Assembly (NCBI GenBank): GCA_001414345.1
Contig: LLCB01000212.1
Coordinates: forward strand, 1 to 64,000
Source of the DNA: Hymenoscyphus infarciens
Lineage: Eukaryota; Ascomycota; Leotiomycetes; Helotiales; Helotiaceae
Length of the DNA: 64,000 nt
Direction: 5' to 3'
The stretch's first letter is position 1, and the number at the start of each line of letters is the position of its first letter. Of the stretch, positions 1-11,376 are shown piece after piece. The notes beneath the pieces were generated by a model. That model was not told the origin of the DNA. It saw nothing but the letters and a program-made list of their open reading frames with translations, and searched no databases. Position numbers and translations under genes: made by a program.

Positions 1-1440
1 GAAGATGCTAGATAGGGGTCAGATGCCAGAAGGAGGGGATCCGAAGCCAGAGGGGGGTCTTAAGCTAGGTGTTAATTCGGAGGTCGCTGGCGAGAGGTCT
101 ACAAAGCTGTTTAAAGGGGTTCGGTGCTATAAAGAGGACCAAAGTCGTAGGGTTGTAGAGCATATACGTAGTTATTTAGGAGCTGTTTAAAAAGGGAGTT
201 CTAGAGTATGTACGTAGGTATCTGAGAGCTGTTTAAAAAAAGGGGGTCGTAGAGTCGACGGTAGGGAGGCTGGAATAGAAGTAAGGTTAAGAAGCCTAAT
301 AAGAAGAGAGACCTTTAGTTTAATGTAATAATAAGGTAGGAGTAGAGTAGAGAAGTAGTCTATTCGTAGTTATTAACACGAAAACTAAAGGTAAAGAGCG
401 AAGACAGCTCTAAACGATGCTAATATATAAGAGGTACGAAACCAACTAACGTTATACGTTAGCTAATATAAAAGCCTGAACCTATGTAACCTTCTTAAAA
501 TAGATAATGTAAGACAACAACTGCTAAAACCTTATATGTGGTAGGTACTCCCAGCTATCTAGGATGACGGCATGCCGTCACAAGAAGAGCGGAATAATTA
601 CAATACGGGAGGATATAGAGTAGGCGAGTTTAGTTAGAGCGTCTAAGAGCTTTTAGTAATAGCTTTAGTAGTAAAGCGCTATTTTGTTTCTATACTTATA
701 TCACTTATATCGTAGCTAATTGAAAAGCTATTAAAAGAAAGATTATATGTTTAGATAGCTACGATTATATACTTTATTTTCAACTTAGCCAGGTCTAGGC
801 TAGCGTTGTAGTTTACTCTCTAATTAAAGTAGAGTCTACTTATATAAAACGTAGAATAATATACTACGAAAGTACTTTTAATTAATTAATAAAGAGGTTT
901 TTTATAGACTTTTCTCTAGTTTAGTAGAAGAGATTCTTATATAAGAGCGTGGTTATTAAGTAATCTCTAAATATTAAAAAGAGGTATTTTTTAAATAGCT
1001 AGCGTTTTAGATTTTCTAGCTAGATTAGCACTTCTATTCTTCTAAAAGCTTTTTATCTATACCTTTCCTTACTTTTAAAGCTATTCTCACTTATTATATT
1101 CTCTCTTTTAAGCGCTTCTAGTCTATTATATTCTATTTATAGCCTTTAATATACTTATCTCTTCTAATTCTAAATAAGACTAATTTCTTTTCTATGTCTA
1201 GTAGAGAGAATAGAAGAGTTTATATACTATTCTATCGTTTTTAAGTAGAAGTGTATAAAGTGAGTCAGTTTATAAGAGAGAGAGAAACGCTATAGCAGAG
1301 GTAGTATATACTCTCTAGAACATCTTTTATAAACTAACGCACTTTACGTTTTATTTAGAAGTACTCTTTCTTTTCTAGCTACTTCTATTCTTTTCTCTCC
1401 TACTCTTCTCTCTCTTTCTAGCCTCTCTTTTTAGCTTTCC
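1..1440. repeat. AT-rich, RIP-like repeat relic
   Basis: From about 340 to 1440 the sequence is very AT-rich, full of stops in all frames and dominated by TA-containing words, as expected of a repeat eroded by RIP. The first 250 bases are less eroded and hold a short diverged direct repeat (about 125-185 and 190-250, sharing GAGCTGTTTAAAAA). An inverted repeat with arms near 1245-1285 and 1330-1375 (shared core AAAGTG...GTTTATAA) may be the ends of a small DNA element. No protein similarity could be read through the stops, so the element type is unknown. Confidence 0.55.
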
Positions 1441-2156
1441 TAGCGAGACAGGTTTCTACAATCGAAATTGCCGACATCCATAGCCACCATCTACTCAGCT
1501 ATCTTCCAATGAACCTTCGCTCTATCCAACCGATTACACAACAAATTAGCCTCAAACCCACACTCCCCATTCATTCAGCCTCGCTGTTAGAAAGAATCCA
1601 TGATCATATTCCCTGAGACTACATTCTACCACTTCCCCTGCTTGCTCCAAGGCCGCACGAACGTGGTTTTCGGTTGTTTGAGGGTTTAGATCAGACGAAG
1701 GCACTCATCTATGTGAAAGTGCGTGTTACTTTATTTGCTTTGTGGAGGAGTGTGGGTTCTTATTGCCAGATTGTGGGAGTCTAAGTGTATATTTGAGTAG
1801 AGCAGTTGAGGTAATTGAGTGGTTTTGAACGACTGGGAAAATGTGAGAGGATTGAGAACTGAGTATAGTACACTGTATTCTCTATACTTTTGGCAGAGGG
1901 CCTACATGAAATATCGAGAGAATAATCCCCTCGGGCAAACTCATTGGCTTAGAACAAATTCCACTTGAGTATATCACTTGAGAAAAAACTCAGAATTTCA
2001 TATATGTATTATCGAAAACACTACAAAATCCCTTCGCTACAATATCCAGACCCAGTCCCATCCAGAACATCCCACGAAAAAAGAAAGAACGATTTGTCGG
2101 CCTGTTATACCATGCACCACCCCAACACCAATACAAAAAACCACCACACCACATAC
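1441..2156. other. Intergenic, 3' flank of mrc1
   Basis: Base composition returns to normal at about 1440. I see no gene here. Apparent open frames overlapping 1965-2468 on the plus strand are the antisense of the low-complexity C-terminus of the minus-strand gene that ends at 2157. Confidence 0.5.
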
Positions 2157-5100
2157 TCACTCAAACTTCCCACCCCCAAGCAACCCCCCAACAGCCTTTC
2201 TCCTCCCCTCCGCCCCCTTAACCAACTTCCTCTCCCTCCTCCTCTCAACCTCCACAACCTTAGCCCGTCTCTCCGTCTCCCTCGCAACATAATTCCCCGT
2301 AACCCCACTATTCCTCCCCCCTCCCCTCTTAACCCCCTCTCCACCAGCCGCTCCAGCCATCCGTTCCATCCCACCCCCAACACTAGAGGTAGTGGAAGCC
2401 AAACTATTATTAGTAGTAGCGCGTCTCAACAACGCCGGGACCTTGAAGCTCGAAGCACCACTACTTGAAGTAGAGAATGCAAGTTTGGTATTGGCAGAGA
2501 GAGAACTTGAAGATTGACGTTTAAGTGAGATGCGATCAACAATTGAAGCTTGTGTTCTTCTCAGAGCAAAAGGGTCCCGGTTTTCCTTTTCTTTGTTTGT
2601 GGGTGCGCCTTCGATCTCTAGGTCGTCTTCAGATTCGGATTCTGGGTGAGCCGAGATCAAGGAGTTGGGCTCTTCGATGAGACTGGAAAGGGATTCCCGG
2701 ATTTCCGAGAGGTTCGCTGGTTTCTTAGAGGGCTTGGTGCGGCGGAGGTTGGATGGGAGTCTAGCTCCAGTGGAGTCAACACCCTTCGATGGCGGTGGTC
2801 CCATTTCAGTCGGTTGACTATTTGGAACAACTTGCTGGGAGGCATCTTGCGATTGAGAATCTGTTGACTCTACCTCTGCAAAGTCGTCGAGGAAATCAAT
2901 CTCATCTCCACTGCCACGGTCTTCAATCGCACGAAGGAAAGCTTGACCCTTCGGGTTCTCAGCAATCTTGCCGATACGCTCATCGGCGAGTAAAGCCTTT
3001 TGCATCTTGGCGAATTTCGCTCGCTTTCTTCGTTTTTGTGCTTCGCCTCCATCGTCTGAATCAGAGAGGTCATAGTCTGCTCCTCGTTTGCGTCGAAGCA
3101 TGCCATTCGTGACGTCCTTGTAAAGTTTTTCAACTTCCTTTTCGTCTCTTGCTCTTTCGCGTTCACTGGAAACAGTATTAGTAGATTACAATCAAGAATG
3201 GGAATGAGTTACTTACGCGAAGAAAGCGGAAAGCTTGCCCTCGTCGACATGTTGTTTACTATCATCGTCGATCATTTCCTTGACAAACGCATCTGCTTCT
3301 CCGCCACTCTCATCATCACTGGCTCCACCCAAGCCAGCATATTCATCTTCAGATTCGTCGGCCTGCTCATGAACCATGTCCTTTGCCTTGCTGTTCTTCT
3401 TGTCGAACTCATCAACCACAATCCTCTTCTTTCTTGAAGCTTTGCGCATGACGTCGAAGATGTTAGCATTGATTTCGTAGTCGTCTTCTTCAGCTGCCTT
3501 TGAAATGGGTTCATCGACATCTTCATCTGATAAGGATGCAATTCGATTTCTCTGGCGAAGCTTGCCCTTCTTCTTGACAATAGGAGTTTCCATAGTCGTT
3601 TCTGGGAGAGCAGATGGGTCAAGCATCACCGTATCAACTGTTGATGGTGGTGGTTCAACGAATCGCCCTCGAATAGGAGTTACGTGCTGATATCCGAGAT
3701 CTTGCGTGGCTTCTGGGAATGGGGTTTGGCTGTCTTGGACCAAGCTGTCGAATTCATGAGTTTGAGACTGAGAAAAGTCCAACTGGATTCCTGGCATGGA
3801 ATCGAAGTTTTGAGTCTCTGCAGCGCCTTCTGGTTGGCTATTCATAATCATGTCTTGATCCTGGGTATCTTCCTCCATGGTAGGGACGAAATCAGGTAAC
3901 TCTGGAGCAGGAATGTTTCTCAGGAAAGCTAGGCCTGGGTGGTTGTTCTTTGGTGGTGGCATCGTATTTGATGCTGTTTGTGATGGATCGTCGCCACCCT
4001 GACTTTCATCCATGGTTCCAGCAAAGATTTGAGTTAACCCAAGTCCAGCAGGGCCAGCCACGGTTACTCCTGGTATGAAGGTTTTTGTGGCAGAACGAAG
4101 AACTGATGTAGGAACTGTTGGAGAATCTAGCTGGAGCTTTGGCGACTGAGTTTGAGGCACCGAATAGGACTCATCGTGGGATTCGTCGTCCTCGTCGTCG
4201 GATACCACCCTCTGTTTCTTGCGCCTGCTTAATTTAACAGGCGCCTGTTCGAGATCATCTTCGTCAACATCTGCATCTTGTACCGGTTCAGGGATTGTCA
4301 AGTCGGCCTCTTCTTCTTCCGCGTCGCTTTCCGAGGCTTCGTTGTCAAATAAAGGATTCGTGACAGGTTCATCGTCCCCTTCTTCCTCCTCGCCACTCGC
4401 ATCCCCATCGCTGTTTTCCGGATCCTCATTCTCCTCGTCGGAGCCAGAAAGTGAAAGCTCAGCATCAGCTTCAGGAGCTTTCTCTTCCTCCCAATCCTCA
4501 TCATCACTGCTGTTCTCACCAAGCGGATCAACCTCGCCATTGGCTTTGCGCTCTGCCTTAGAAGCTGCCTTTTCACGTTTCATGATTTCCTCTCCTTCCC
4601 GTCGAGCTTTGGCAATGAGGTCTTCGACTTCGGCCATCTCCTTTTCGCGTTCCTCCGCTGTCTGAACGATGATACCTTTATCTCTCAATTCTTGAAGTCG
4701 TTCCTCTCTTTCGCGTGCAGCCTGTTGCCTGGCTTTTTGTTGTAAAGACACCTGAAGTTCTCCTGTAGTCATCGATGGCTTCTTGTTTTTGCCCGTTGGC
4801 TTGCCAGGAGATTTAACTTGAGCTAACATTCGAAGTGCGTGAATTGAGTGGGATTCTTTGGCTTGCTTTTCTGGAATACGATCGAAAATTGAATCAATCT
4901 TCCTCCTCTGCCTGTTTGGTGTCTTTGCTGAGATTATCTCAAGATCACTGTCCGAGTCGTCTAGTGTAATTGCTTTTTTATCGATTTTGGGTACTCGAAC
5001 CCGGATAGGTCGTTGAGCGAGTACCGGTTTCTTCTTCGTCTCGGGTTCTTCTGTTGGTTCCCTAACTTCTCGACCTTTCCCTTTATCTAGCCGAGTTGGG

Positions 5101-6269
5101 GGTGGTGACGATGGTATCCGGGTCAAAACATCTTCAAGAGTAGGCATATCTTCGTCGTCGTTCTCTTGTGCAGGTTCGGGGAGAAGGCTTTTCGCAGACT
5201 TTTCTGCATCACCATCTATAGATGCAGGCGACGTTGGTGGTGTCTCCTTCATCTCAGCATCTGACTGAGGTGCTGGGGAACTTGAACTCGTGGGTAAAAT
5301 CGGATCGGAAGCCTCCTTCTTAGGACCCATATTGAACTTGGCCAGGAAGTCCGCTTTCGCATATTTCTTTTTGGTGACTGGTTTATGTGCCAATTGTTGA
5401 TTCCGGCTCATTCTTTGTGTCTCCCTTCGAATTTCCTCCGCTGCCTTTTTGCCGGCTCTGCGTGTTGGTTGCGTGAGGCGTCGTTCTGCATCATCATCAT
5501 CACTAATAATATCGTCGTCGTTCTCGAGTCGTTGTTCCATCTGTCTTCGTTCTGCCAACTTCCTAGCCTTCTCCTTTGCCGCCTCTGCTTCTCTGGCCAA
5601 CCTTTCCTCGCGTTTCTTTTGGACAAGAGCCTTAAATCGATCACCGTCGATAGCTGGCAAGTCGGAATCCGAGTCGTCATCTGCAGAGTTTGAGGCTGCC
5701 TTTTCTTTCGAAGGAGAAACGAAAAGACCCGGTGAAGGTTGTCTTTTTTCCGGACTGGATTTGGGAGTTTCGCGACGCGTTGTTCGAATTTTTCGTTTCC
5801 GTGGGATGACTGGAGCATCGCTATCATCACTAGCAGCCTTGTCTGGGTCTGCAGTGGGTTCTGGGGATTTGCTCTTCGCAGCCAGCATCTTCCTCACTCT
5901 CTCTATCGCGTTTCCGGAATTTTCAGCATCCTCTGGACCGTGTAAATTTGCATGCATTCGTGCTGCCAATCGCCCCTTTGGACGCACAATATCTTCCTCC
6001 TCCTCATCTTCTGTTGTCTCGTCGGGCTTTGAAGCATTTGCATTCGTGATTGCCTCTTCGAGAGACTTGGAGGGTGTAGGAGATTTCGATTTTTGACTGG
6101 GCTTGGCGAGAACAGCGGCTACCCTCTTTCTGGGAGATGCAGACACGCTCTCGTCGTCAGAATCGTCTAACCTGGCCAGCAGAGCCTTGACTTTGGATCG
6201 TGGAGTCAATTGAGTTGGAGAAGACGGATTGGATTCGACCGCCGGGGAGGATTCTCGTGTCGAAGACAT
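2157..6269 (-). CDS. mrc1: Mrc1/claspin-type DNA replication checkpoint mediator
   Basis: Mrc1 travels with the replication fork and passes the replication-stress signal from Mec1/ATR to Rad53/Chk2-type kinases. The gene has two exons (6269-3217 and 3165-2157). The intron, 3166-3216, has a GTAAGT donor, a TACTAAT branch point and a CAG acceptor, and removing it keeps the frame. The product is about 1353 residues: a long acidic, Ser-rich, disordered chain with many SQ/TQ sites (phosphorylation sites for Mec1-type kinases) and Lys/Glu-rich helices. The conserved MRC1 domain spans the splice junction: EYAGLGGASDDESGGEAD, then DDDSKQH..GKLSAFFA, continuing into exon 2. Length and composition match fungal Mrc1. 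The C-terminal 150 residues are basic and low complexity. It is transcribed divergently from the transporter at 6822, sharing a 552 bp promoter region. Identification rests on the MRC1 domain and is strong; the exact start is the first ATG of the long frame. Confidence 0.9.
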
Positions 6270-6821
6270 GGCGAAAATGTTGGGAGAGGAGAGAACGATA
6301 GAATTAATGAATTTTCAATCATAGGAATAGAAAACAGACAGAAATCAAGAATGTGGATAATCAACTCTGCTTCTGCTGAATGTGTACATAGATGTACTGT
6401 GGAGGGAGGGACGCTGTGGTAGTTAAAGTGGTTGAGAGGTTGGTTGTGGAGCTTGGATATTTTTCACGCGCCGACCGCGATCTGACGCGATTTAGAGAAC
6501 ATTCCCCACTTTGTTACGGCCACCCATCCTCCTAAGTCGGGATAATCCTTGAAATCTCGTGACAGCTCATAGGTACCTAGTCACCTGGACCCGACTCCGA
6601 CTCCTCGGAAGTATTCCGATTATTCTCGACTGAGACAAACAGTCAGCGTGCTGCGTGGACTTGCACTTGTAACATATATCATATATCTGCTTTCCCCTCA
6701 TGTCGCGACAAATTCCTTCGTGTCTCTCTTCTCAATGATCGTTCTTCGTCTAGTCATCTGAATCAGCATCTTGAATAGATTTCTCAGCAATACAGGGCAC
6801 CTCGAGGACTTTTGCCCAACC
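6270..6821. promoter_or_regulatory. Divergent promoter region with two ACGCG cores
   Basis: This region separates the start of mrc1 (minus) from the MOT1-type gene (plus). ACGCG cores occur at 6466-6470 and 6485-6489, 19 bp apart. ACGCG is the core of the fungal MBF/SBF site that drives G1/S genes, which would suit mrc1. The link is inferred from position and motif only. Confidence 0.35.
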
Positions 6822-8251
6822 ATGGCTTTCACAGCAACTCTGACCAGAATTCGACATCTCCATGCCAATAATGTCGGAACATTACGAAACTCTCCTCTCA
6901 CAGAGATATCAGGTTCTCTTGGAGATCTGGGAACTCTCCTCCCCCTTATGATTGCGTTGGCAGTCAACAACTCCATCTCCCTCTCCACCACTCTTGTCTT
7001 TTCCGGCCTATGGAATATACTGACAGGAGTGTTTTTCGGTATTCCTCTTCCTGTACAGCCCATGAAAGTACGTACTCCCAAATCCCCATTAAATTCAATT
7101 TCCCCGAGCCAATCAGCTGACAGATATAGGCCATCGCAGCGGTAGCAATCGCGAGGAAATTCTCTATTGAAGAAACCGTCTCGGCTGGATTCACAACCGC
7201 AGGAGTAGTCTTCATATTCAGCATCACAGGACTCCTGCGCTGGTTTACACACGTGATACCTACTCCCGTAGTAAAAGGAATCCAAGTAGGAGCAGGTCTA
7301 AGTCTCGTCATCTCCGCCGGAACAAGTTTATTAAAACCTCTCGGATGGACGACTCCAAATCCCGGAGATAACCTCCTATGGGCAGTCTTCGCATTCCTCG
7401 CTCTCCTCGCTACCCTAAAACTACCACGAGTTCCTTATGCCCTCCTCATTTTCATCCTCGGGCTCATAATATCAGTATTCATCACGGGAATTCAACATCT
7501 CCCTTCCTTCCACCTCTGGCACCCATCAACCCTCGTCCCCTCATGGCCAGCCTTCAAAACAGGAGCTCTAGACGCAGGAATCGGACAAATCCCACTCACG
7601 ACCCTAAACTCCGTAATAGCAGTATCCTACCTCTCCTCAGATCTCCTCCCCCACATTCCAGCACCAGACGTAACATCCATCGGCCTAAGCGTAGCATTAA
7701 TGAACCTCATAGGCGGTTGGTTCGGTGCAATGCCAGTATGTCATGGATCCGGTGGTTTGGCAGCTCAATATCGGTTTGGAGCACGGAGTGGAGCTAGTAT
7801 CATCCTTCTTGGGATATTTAAGATGCTTCTTGGTCTGGTGTTTGGGGAGACGCTGGTTGGTCTTTTACGCGAGTATCCTAAGGCTCTGCTTGGTGTCATG
7901 GTCCTTGCTGCGGGTCTCGAACTTGCGAAGGTTGGAGAGAGTTTGAATTACGGAGCTCGAGATCTTTGGGAAAGTGCGGATGAGAATGGTGATGGGGAGG
8001 AGCAAGAGGGCGGAAAGAGACATCGAAAGGTGTCGGATCAGGAGAGGATGGAGAGGTGGACTGTTATGTTCATGACTATTGGGGGGTTACTTGCTTTTAA
8101 GAATGATGGGGTGGGCTTTATTGCGGGGATGTTGTGTCATTTTACATATCGGTCAGAGGGGGTATGGACGAGTGTCGCGCGTCTTTGGAGGAGAAGACGG
8201 GGATCGAGTGTAGACCAAGAGGAGAGGCAATTGTTGGTGGACACTGATTGA
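6822..8251 (+). CDS. MOT1-type molybdate/sulfate transporter
   Basis: Predicted polytopic membrane transporter of the MOT1 (SULTR5-like) family, which imports molybdate in plants and algae; fungal members are often annotated as sulfate transporters. Exons are 6822-7067 and 7130-8251. The 62 bp intron (GTACGT donor, GCTGAC branch, TAG acceptor) is in phase 0, and the product is 455 residues. The start chosen has a good context (CCAACCATGG); an in-frame ATG at 6771 would add 17 residues. Both family signatures are present: an N-terminal PLPVQPMK-AIAAVAIA, with the intron falling exactly between K and A, and a second-half GAMPVCHGSGGLAAQYRFG. The GDLGTLLPL segment near the N-terminus is also typical. 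About ten hydrophobic helices are visible, with a hydrophilic loop rich in Glu/Gly near residues 370-395. The substrate (molybdate or sulfate) cannot be told from sequence alone. Confidence 0.88.
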
Positions 8252-8941
8252 GCAAGTTAGGTCCGAAATTGAAGCCCAAAATTGAAGCATTTTTCTTGAA
8301 GGCATGCGAGAGCGTTGTATTTGACAAATGGGCTCGCGCCGTAAAGAAAGGTAGAAAGATAGAAATGGGCAAAACAATTGTCGAGAGAAAAAGGCCGTAG
8401 TTTTGGGCTAAAATCCCTTCGGCCCCGCCACGAAGGAGAAAGCGTGGTGAGTACCTTTTTTTAAAAAAAAAACTCGGCTTGGTCTAGAGCCCGATGAGAC
8501 CAGCGAAGGGAAAAGCAGAGGAAGGCGTAATTCTCATCACTTCAATCACTCAACACCTCCCAAATACCCAAACTATGCACTTCTAGAGGCCATCCCAAGC
8601 ACCAAAGCAGCACCCCTCCAATTCTCAGCTTACACGCGGCTTACTCGCGGCTTACTTACAGCTAACTCGTGGCTTACTTGCAAACTGTTTATTGACCCCC
8701 AATATTTCCCATATTTAACGGCTTACTGGCAATTGTGTAGCTTACTCGCAAACCACAAGAATTCAATGTCGTCCCTTCCCTCTAACTTCCACCGTGACCT
8801 CACCACCATGTCGCCAGTCTCGACCCCTATTCAACAACCTCGGCCAATGGACCCGAATTAGCTCTTTCCATTTTACCTCGACGGTAGCTCGGTACTGATA
8901 GACTTTATGCCATCCATCGACACTAGACAGCCCTTTCATTT
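8252..8941. other. Intergenic, includes a GGCTTACT short repeat
   Basis: No gene seen. From about 8628 to 8760 a degenerate 10-15 bp unit resembling GGCTTACTCGC recurs at least six times (for example 8636, 8649, 8671, 8700, 8736). A T-run meeting an A-run near 8455-8471 lies between the words TCCCTTCG (about 8425) and CGAAGGGA (about 8502), which form a weak inverted pair that could be a tiny element. Confidence 0.4.
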
Positions 8942-9509
8942 TCACTTCCCCTTCCACCCCTGCCTCCTACCAACACCTGAAGCTCCCTCTCTTAACCTTT
9001 TTCGATACCTCCGTACTTGTCGTAGCTTTTCATTCTTCTGTTTAATCTCCCTCTTCACCCTTGAACGATTACGAGTTGCAAGACGCAGAGTATTGTATTT
9101 TGCTACCGTGCTGTTCTTTTCTCGTAAATGTTGGACTTTATCACCGGTTCCTTGGTCAGGCAATGCTTTCACTAGGGCCATGATGAAGTGTGAACTAATC
9201 TTCCTCGGCCTCTTAAACCTATGATTTAACCTACTCCCCCTAAACGGAGGAGCCAACCACACCCCATCAAACCCCTTCTTTCTCACTTTTCTTTAGCGCA
9301 TTTTCTATGATTCTTAGGGTTTCGATTTGCTTGGTGAGGGATTTGGAGAGGGAGTTTAAGGTTTGAAGTTCTGTTGTTTTTGGTGGGGTTGGTGAGGGAG
9401 TTTTTGTTTCTGTGAGAGGGCCCTTTTTGTCGGTTGGAGAGTCTGGTGGAGCTGGGATTTTCAGACAGAGACGGGAGAGTAGATGCGAGAGTGGATTGAG
9501 GGTGTGCAT
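8942..9509 (-). pseudogene. Coiled-coil family protein, copy 1 (frameshifted)
   Basis: I do not recognise a named family, but this is clearly a paralogue of the sequence at 26784-27475. Reading down the minus strand, the first part (from 9509) ends in a Lys/Glu-rich helix (LNSLSKSLTKQIETLR) and runs to a stop at 9267. The homology then continues one frame over from about 9286 to 8942 with PPFRGSRLN, YNTLRL, and a basic Arg/Lys-rich helix. Copy 2 has the same blocks in the same order, and there the region of this frame change is continuous, so a 1-nt frameshift is inferred. No convincing intron explains it. Composition is normal, not RIP-like. The alternative is a very short unusual intron. 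Confidence 0.5.
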
Positions 9510-9573
9510 GAGTTGTGATGGTGGTATCGTCGGATACTTGCAACTTTTGGGGTTGGATGGTGAGCGTTGTCAT

Positions 9574-11376
9574 TTTTTTCGGGCCGCTTTTGGAGATAGC
9601 TCAAAGATAATGCTCTTGCTCTTCCCAGCGGCCTGACTCATGAAAGTACTAGTCGTGTGCTTAACCCTATTCACTTATCACTGAAGCATACATAGAATTG
9701 CTAGGTTTTAAGCGAGACACCTAAGTAGTAATAAAGGGGCCTCTCTAAGAAAGCACGCAGCGTTTACAACTCAGCGCAAGCTAGAATAAATCTTTCTACA
9801 GCCGAGGGGACAGTTGCGGAGCACTCTCCGCATCCAGTAGTACTTTTTCTTTTGTTTTTACGAGTTTCCGACCTAGCGTTATGCGTAGCTTTAAGTCTTC
9901 GTGGGGCCGCCGATTATTCTGTCCACCGAGAGCTTGTCATGAAAGTGTAAAGAAAGAGAGTCCCGTCGTAACCCTAACAGATAAACTGTCTGAGCCCAAC
10001 TTATTTCGAAAAATCTTTTAGATCATATTTAACAAAAGCACCATATAGAGTTATAGCTTGGTGTTGGTGTTAGTTCACTAAATCGCACTTCGTGGTTAGG
10101 ACTACAGCTTAGCGAGGAGATCCTGGTGTTACAGACTTTAAAACTATTTAAAGGGTGTACAAAAAAAGGGGAAGGCGGATTGTGCAGCTGAATGGAAAGA
10201 GGTGACATCCTATTGTTTGGAATTGTGAGTTTAAAACTTTCTTTCCGCCTCCCTTCAATCCAAGGCTGGTATTTGGGTACTATTCATTTTTGAATTTATT
10301 TTTTGTCTTGATGCTCCCTATTGGGCCCTAGAAGTAGTCGTAATTACCCACTTGTACAAGCTCCTTCCTTGGTAGAGAAATCTATTCTACTGAAGTTGAG
10401 ATAGTGAATAGTGTGAATAGAGTGAATAAGTGTTGCAAGTGCGAGTAGAGCGTTGCACCATGTACACCTCCTTCACTTTGTTACGCGTACTAGTCTGGGA
10501 TAAATATTTATATTGTCGGAGAAGGTTTAGAAGAATGAGAAACTCAACACTCTTGCGCTCTAAACGTTCTCGTATAATATGTTGAGTTGTCACCAAAATC
10601 CGAGGCAATGGAGGGATGGGGCGTACTTGGAGCAAAACTCAGGACTCTTACTTAAACACCTTGGCGTCAAGATTATGGCTTTAGAAACACTGTGGCCATA
10701 CGAAATTTTCTTCTAATCAAAAGTAGTACGAGTTGATCTATTTTGTTGCCGTGGGCCCAACTGGAAGCAGACCCGTTATCGAACCTCGCTTATCGTTTCT
10801 TGATGCAATCCCATGCCTTCAGCACACCATCGACTTGCTTAATCATGCACCATTTCATCAACCCCGCATCCAATACAAGACACTCACCCAGCTTTCATCA
10901 TGATGGTGTCAATTGCGAATATCCTCAGTAGCCTGTCATACAATATTGCTAGGCCGAGTCAAGTATCCGATCAACCAATTGCGCATCGTCAACATTTCTA
11001 GTTCCCCCAAACCTCTCCGCGTCTTGGCCCATGCTGTGACAATAGTATTTCAACATCTATGGGGTAATTGCTTTCGCAAGTGATAAGAGGCTTCGGATAT
11101 CGGTGTTTTTGTTATGTCCGTGTTTTTGAGGCCGTTGAGAGGATATCGTTATCGAGACGATGGCGTTTTCCCCGCCTGCAATTTACATCACCACGTGTAG
11201 GATGAATACTTCCTATTAAACTGGGATATCGAAATGCAAACCCCACTTATACTATACGTGATGAACTGAAGACGTGTATAATAATACTTTCTTTCCCCCA
11301 CTCAAGGAGCACCCAGCGATTACCAGCATTTGATTGACAAGAACAAAAAATCATACAGAATATCAATTGTGTCACC
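9574..11376. other. Intergenic, no gene seen
   Basis: No open frame here has credible codon composition, an initiation context or recognisable homology. The last 150 bases before 11377, with short pyrimidine-rich stretches and CAAT-like words, are the presumed promoter and leader of the dioxygenase gene. Confidence 0.4.

Noticed and set aside
1965..2468. Plus-strand open frame of 167 residues
   Set aside because: Antisense of the low-complexity mrc1 C-terminus; no start context or motif.
4219..4665. Plus-strand Ser-rich frame within mrc1
   Set aside because: Shadow of the acidic repeats of mrc1 read on the other strand.
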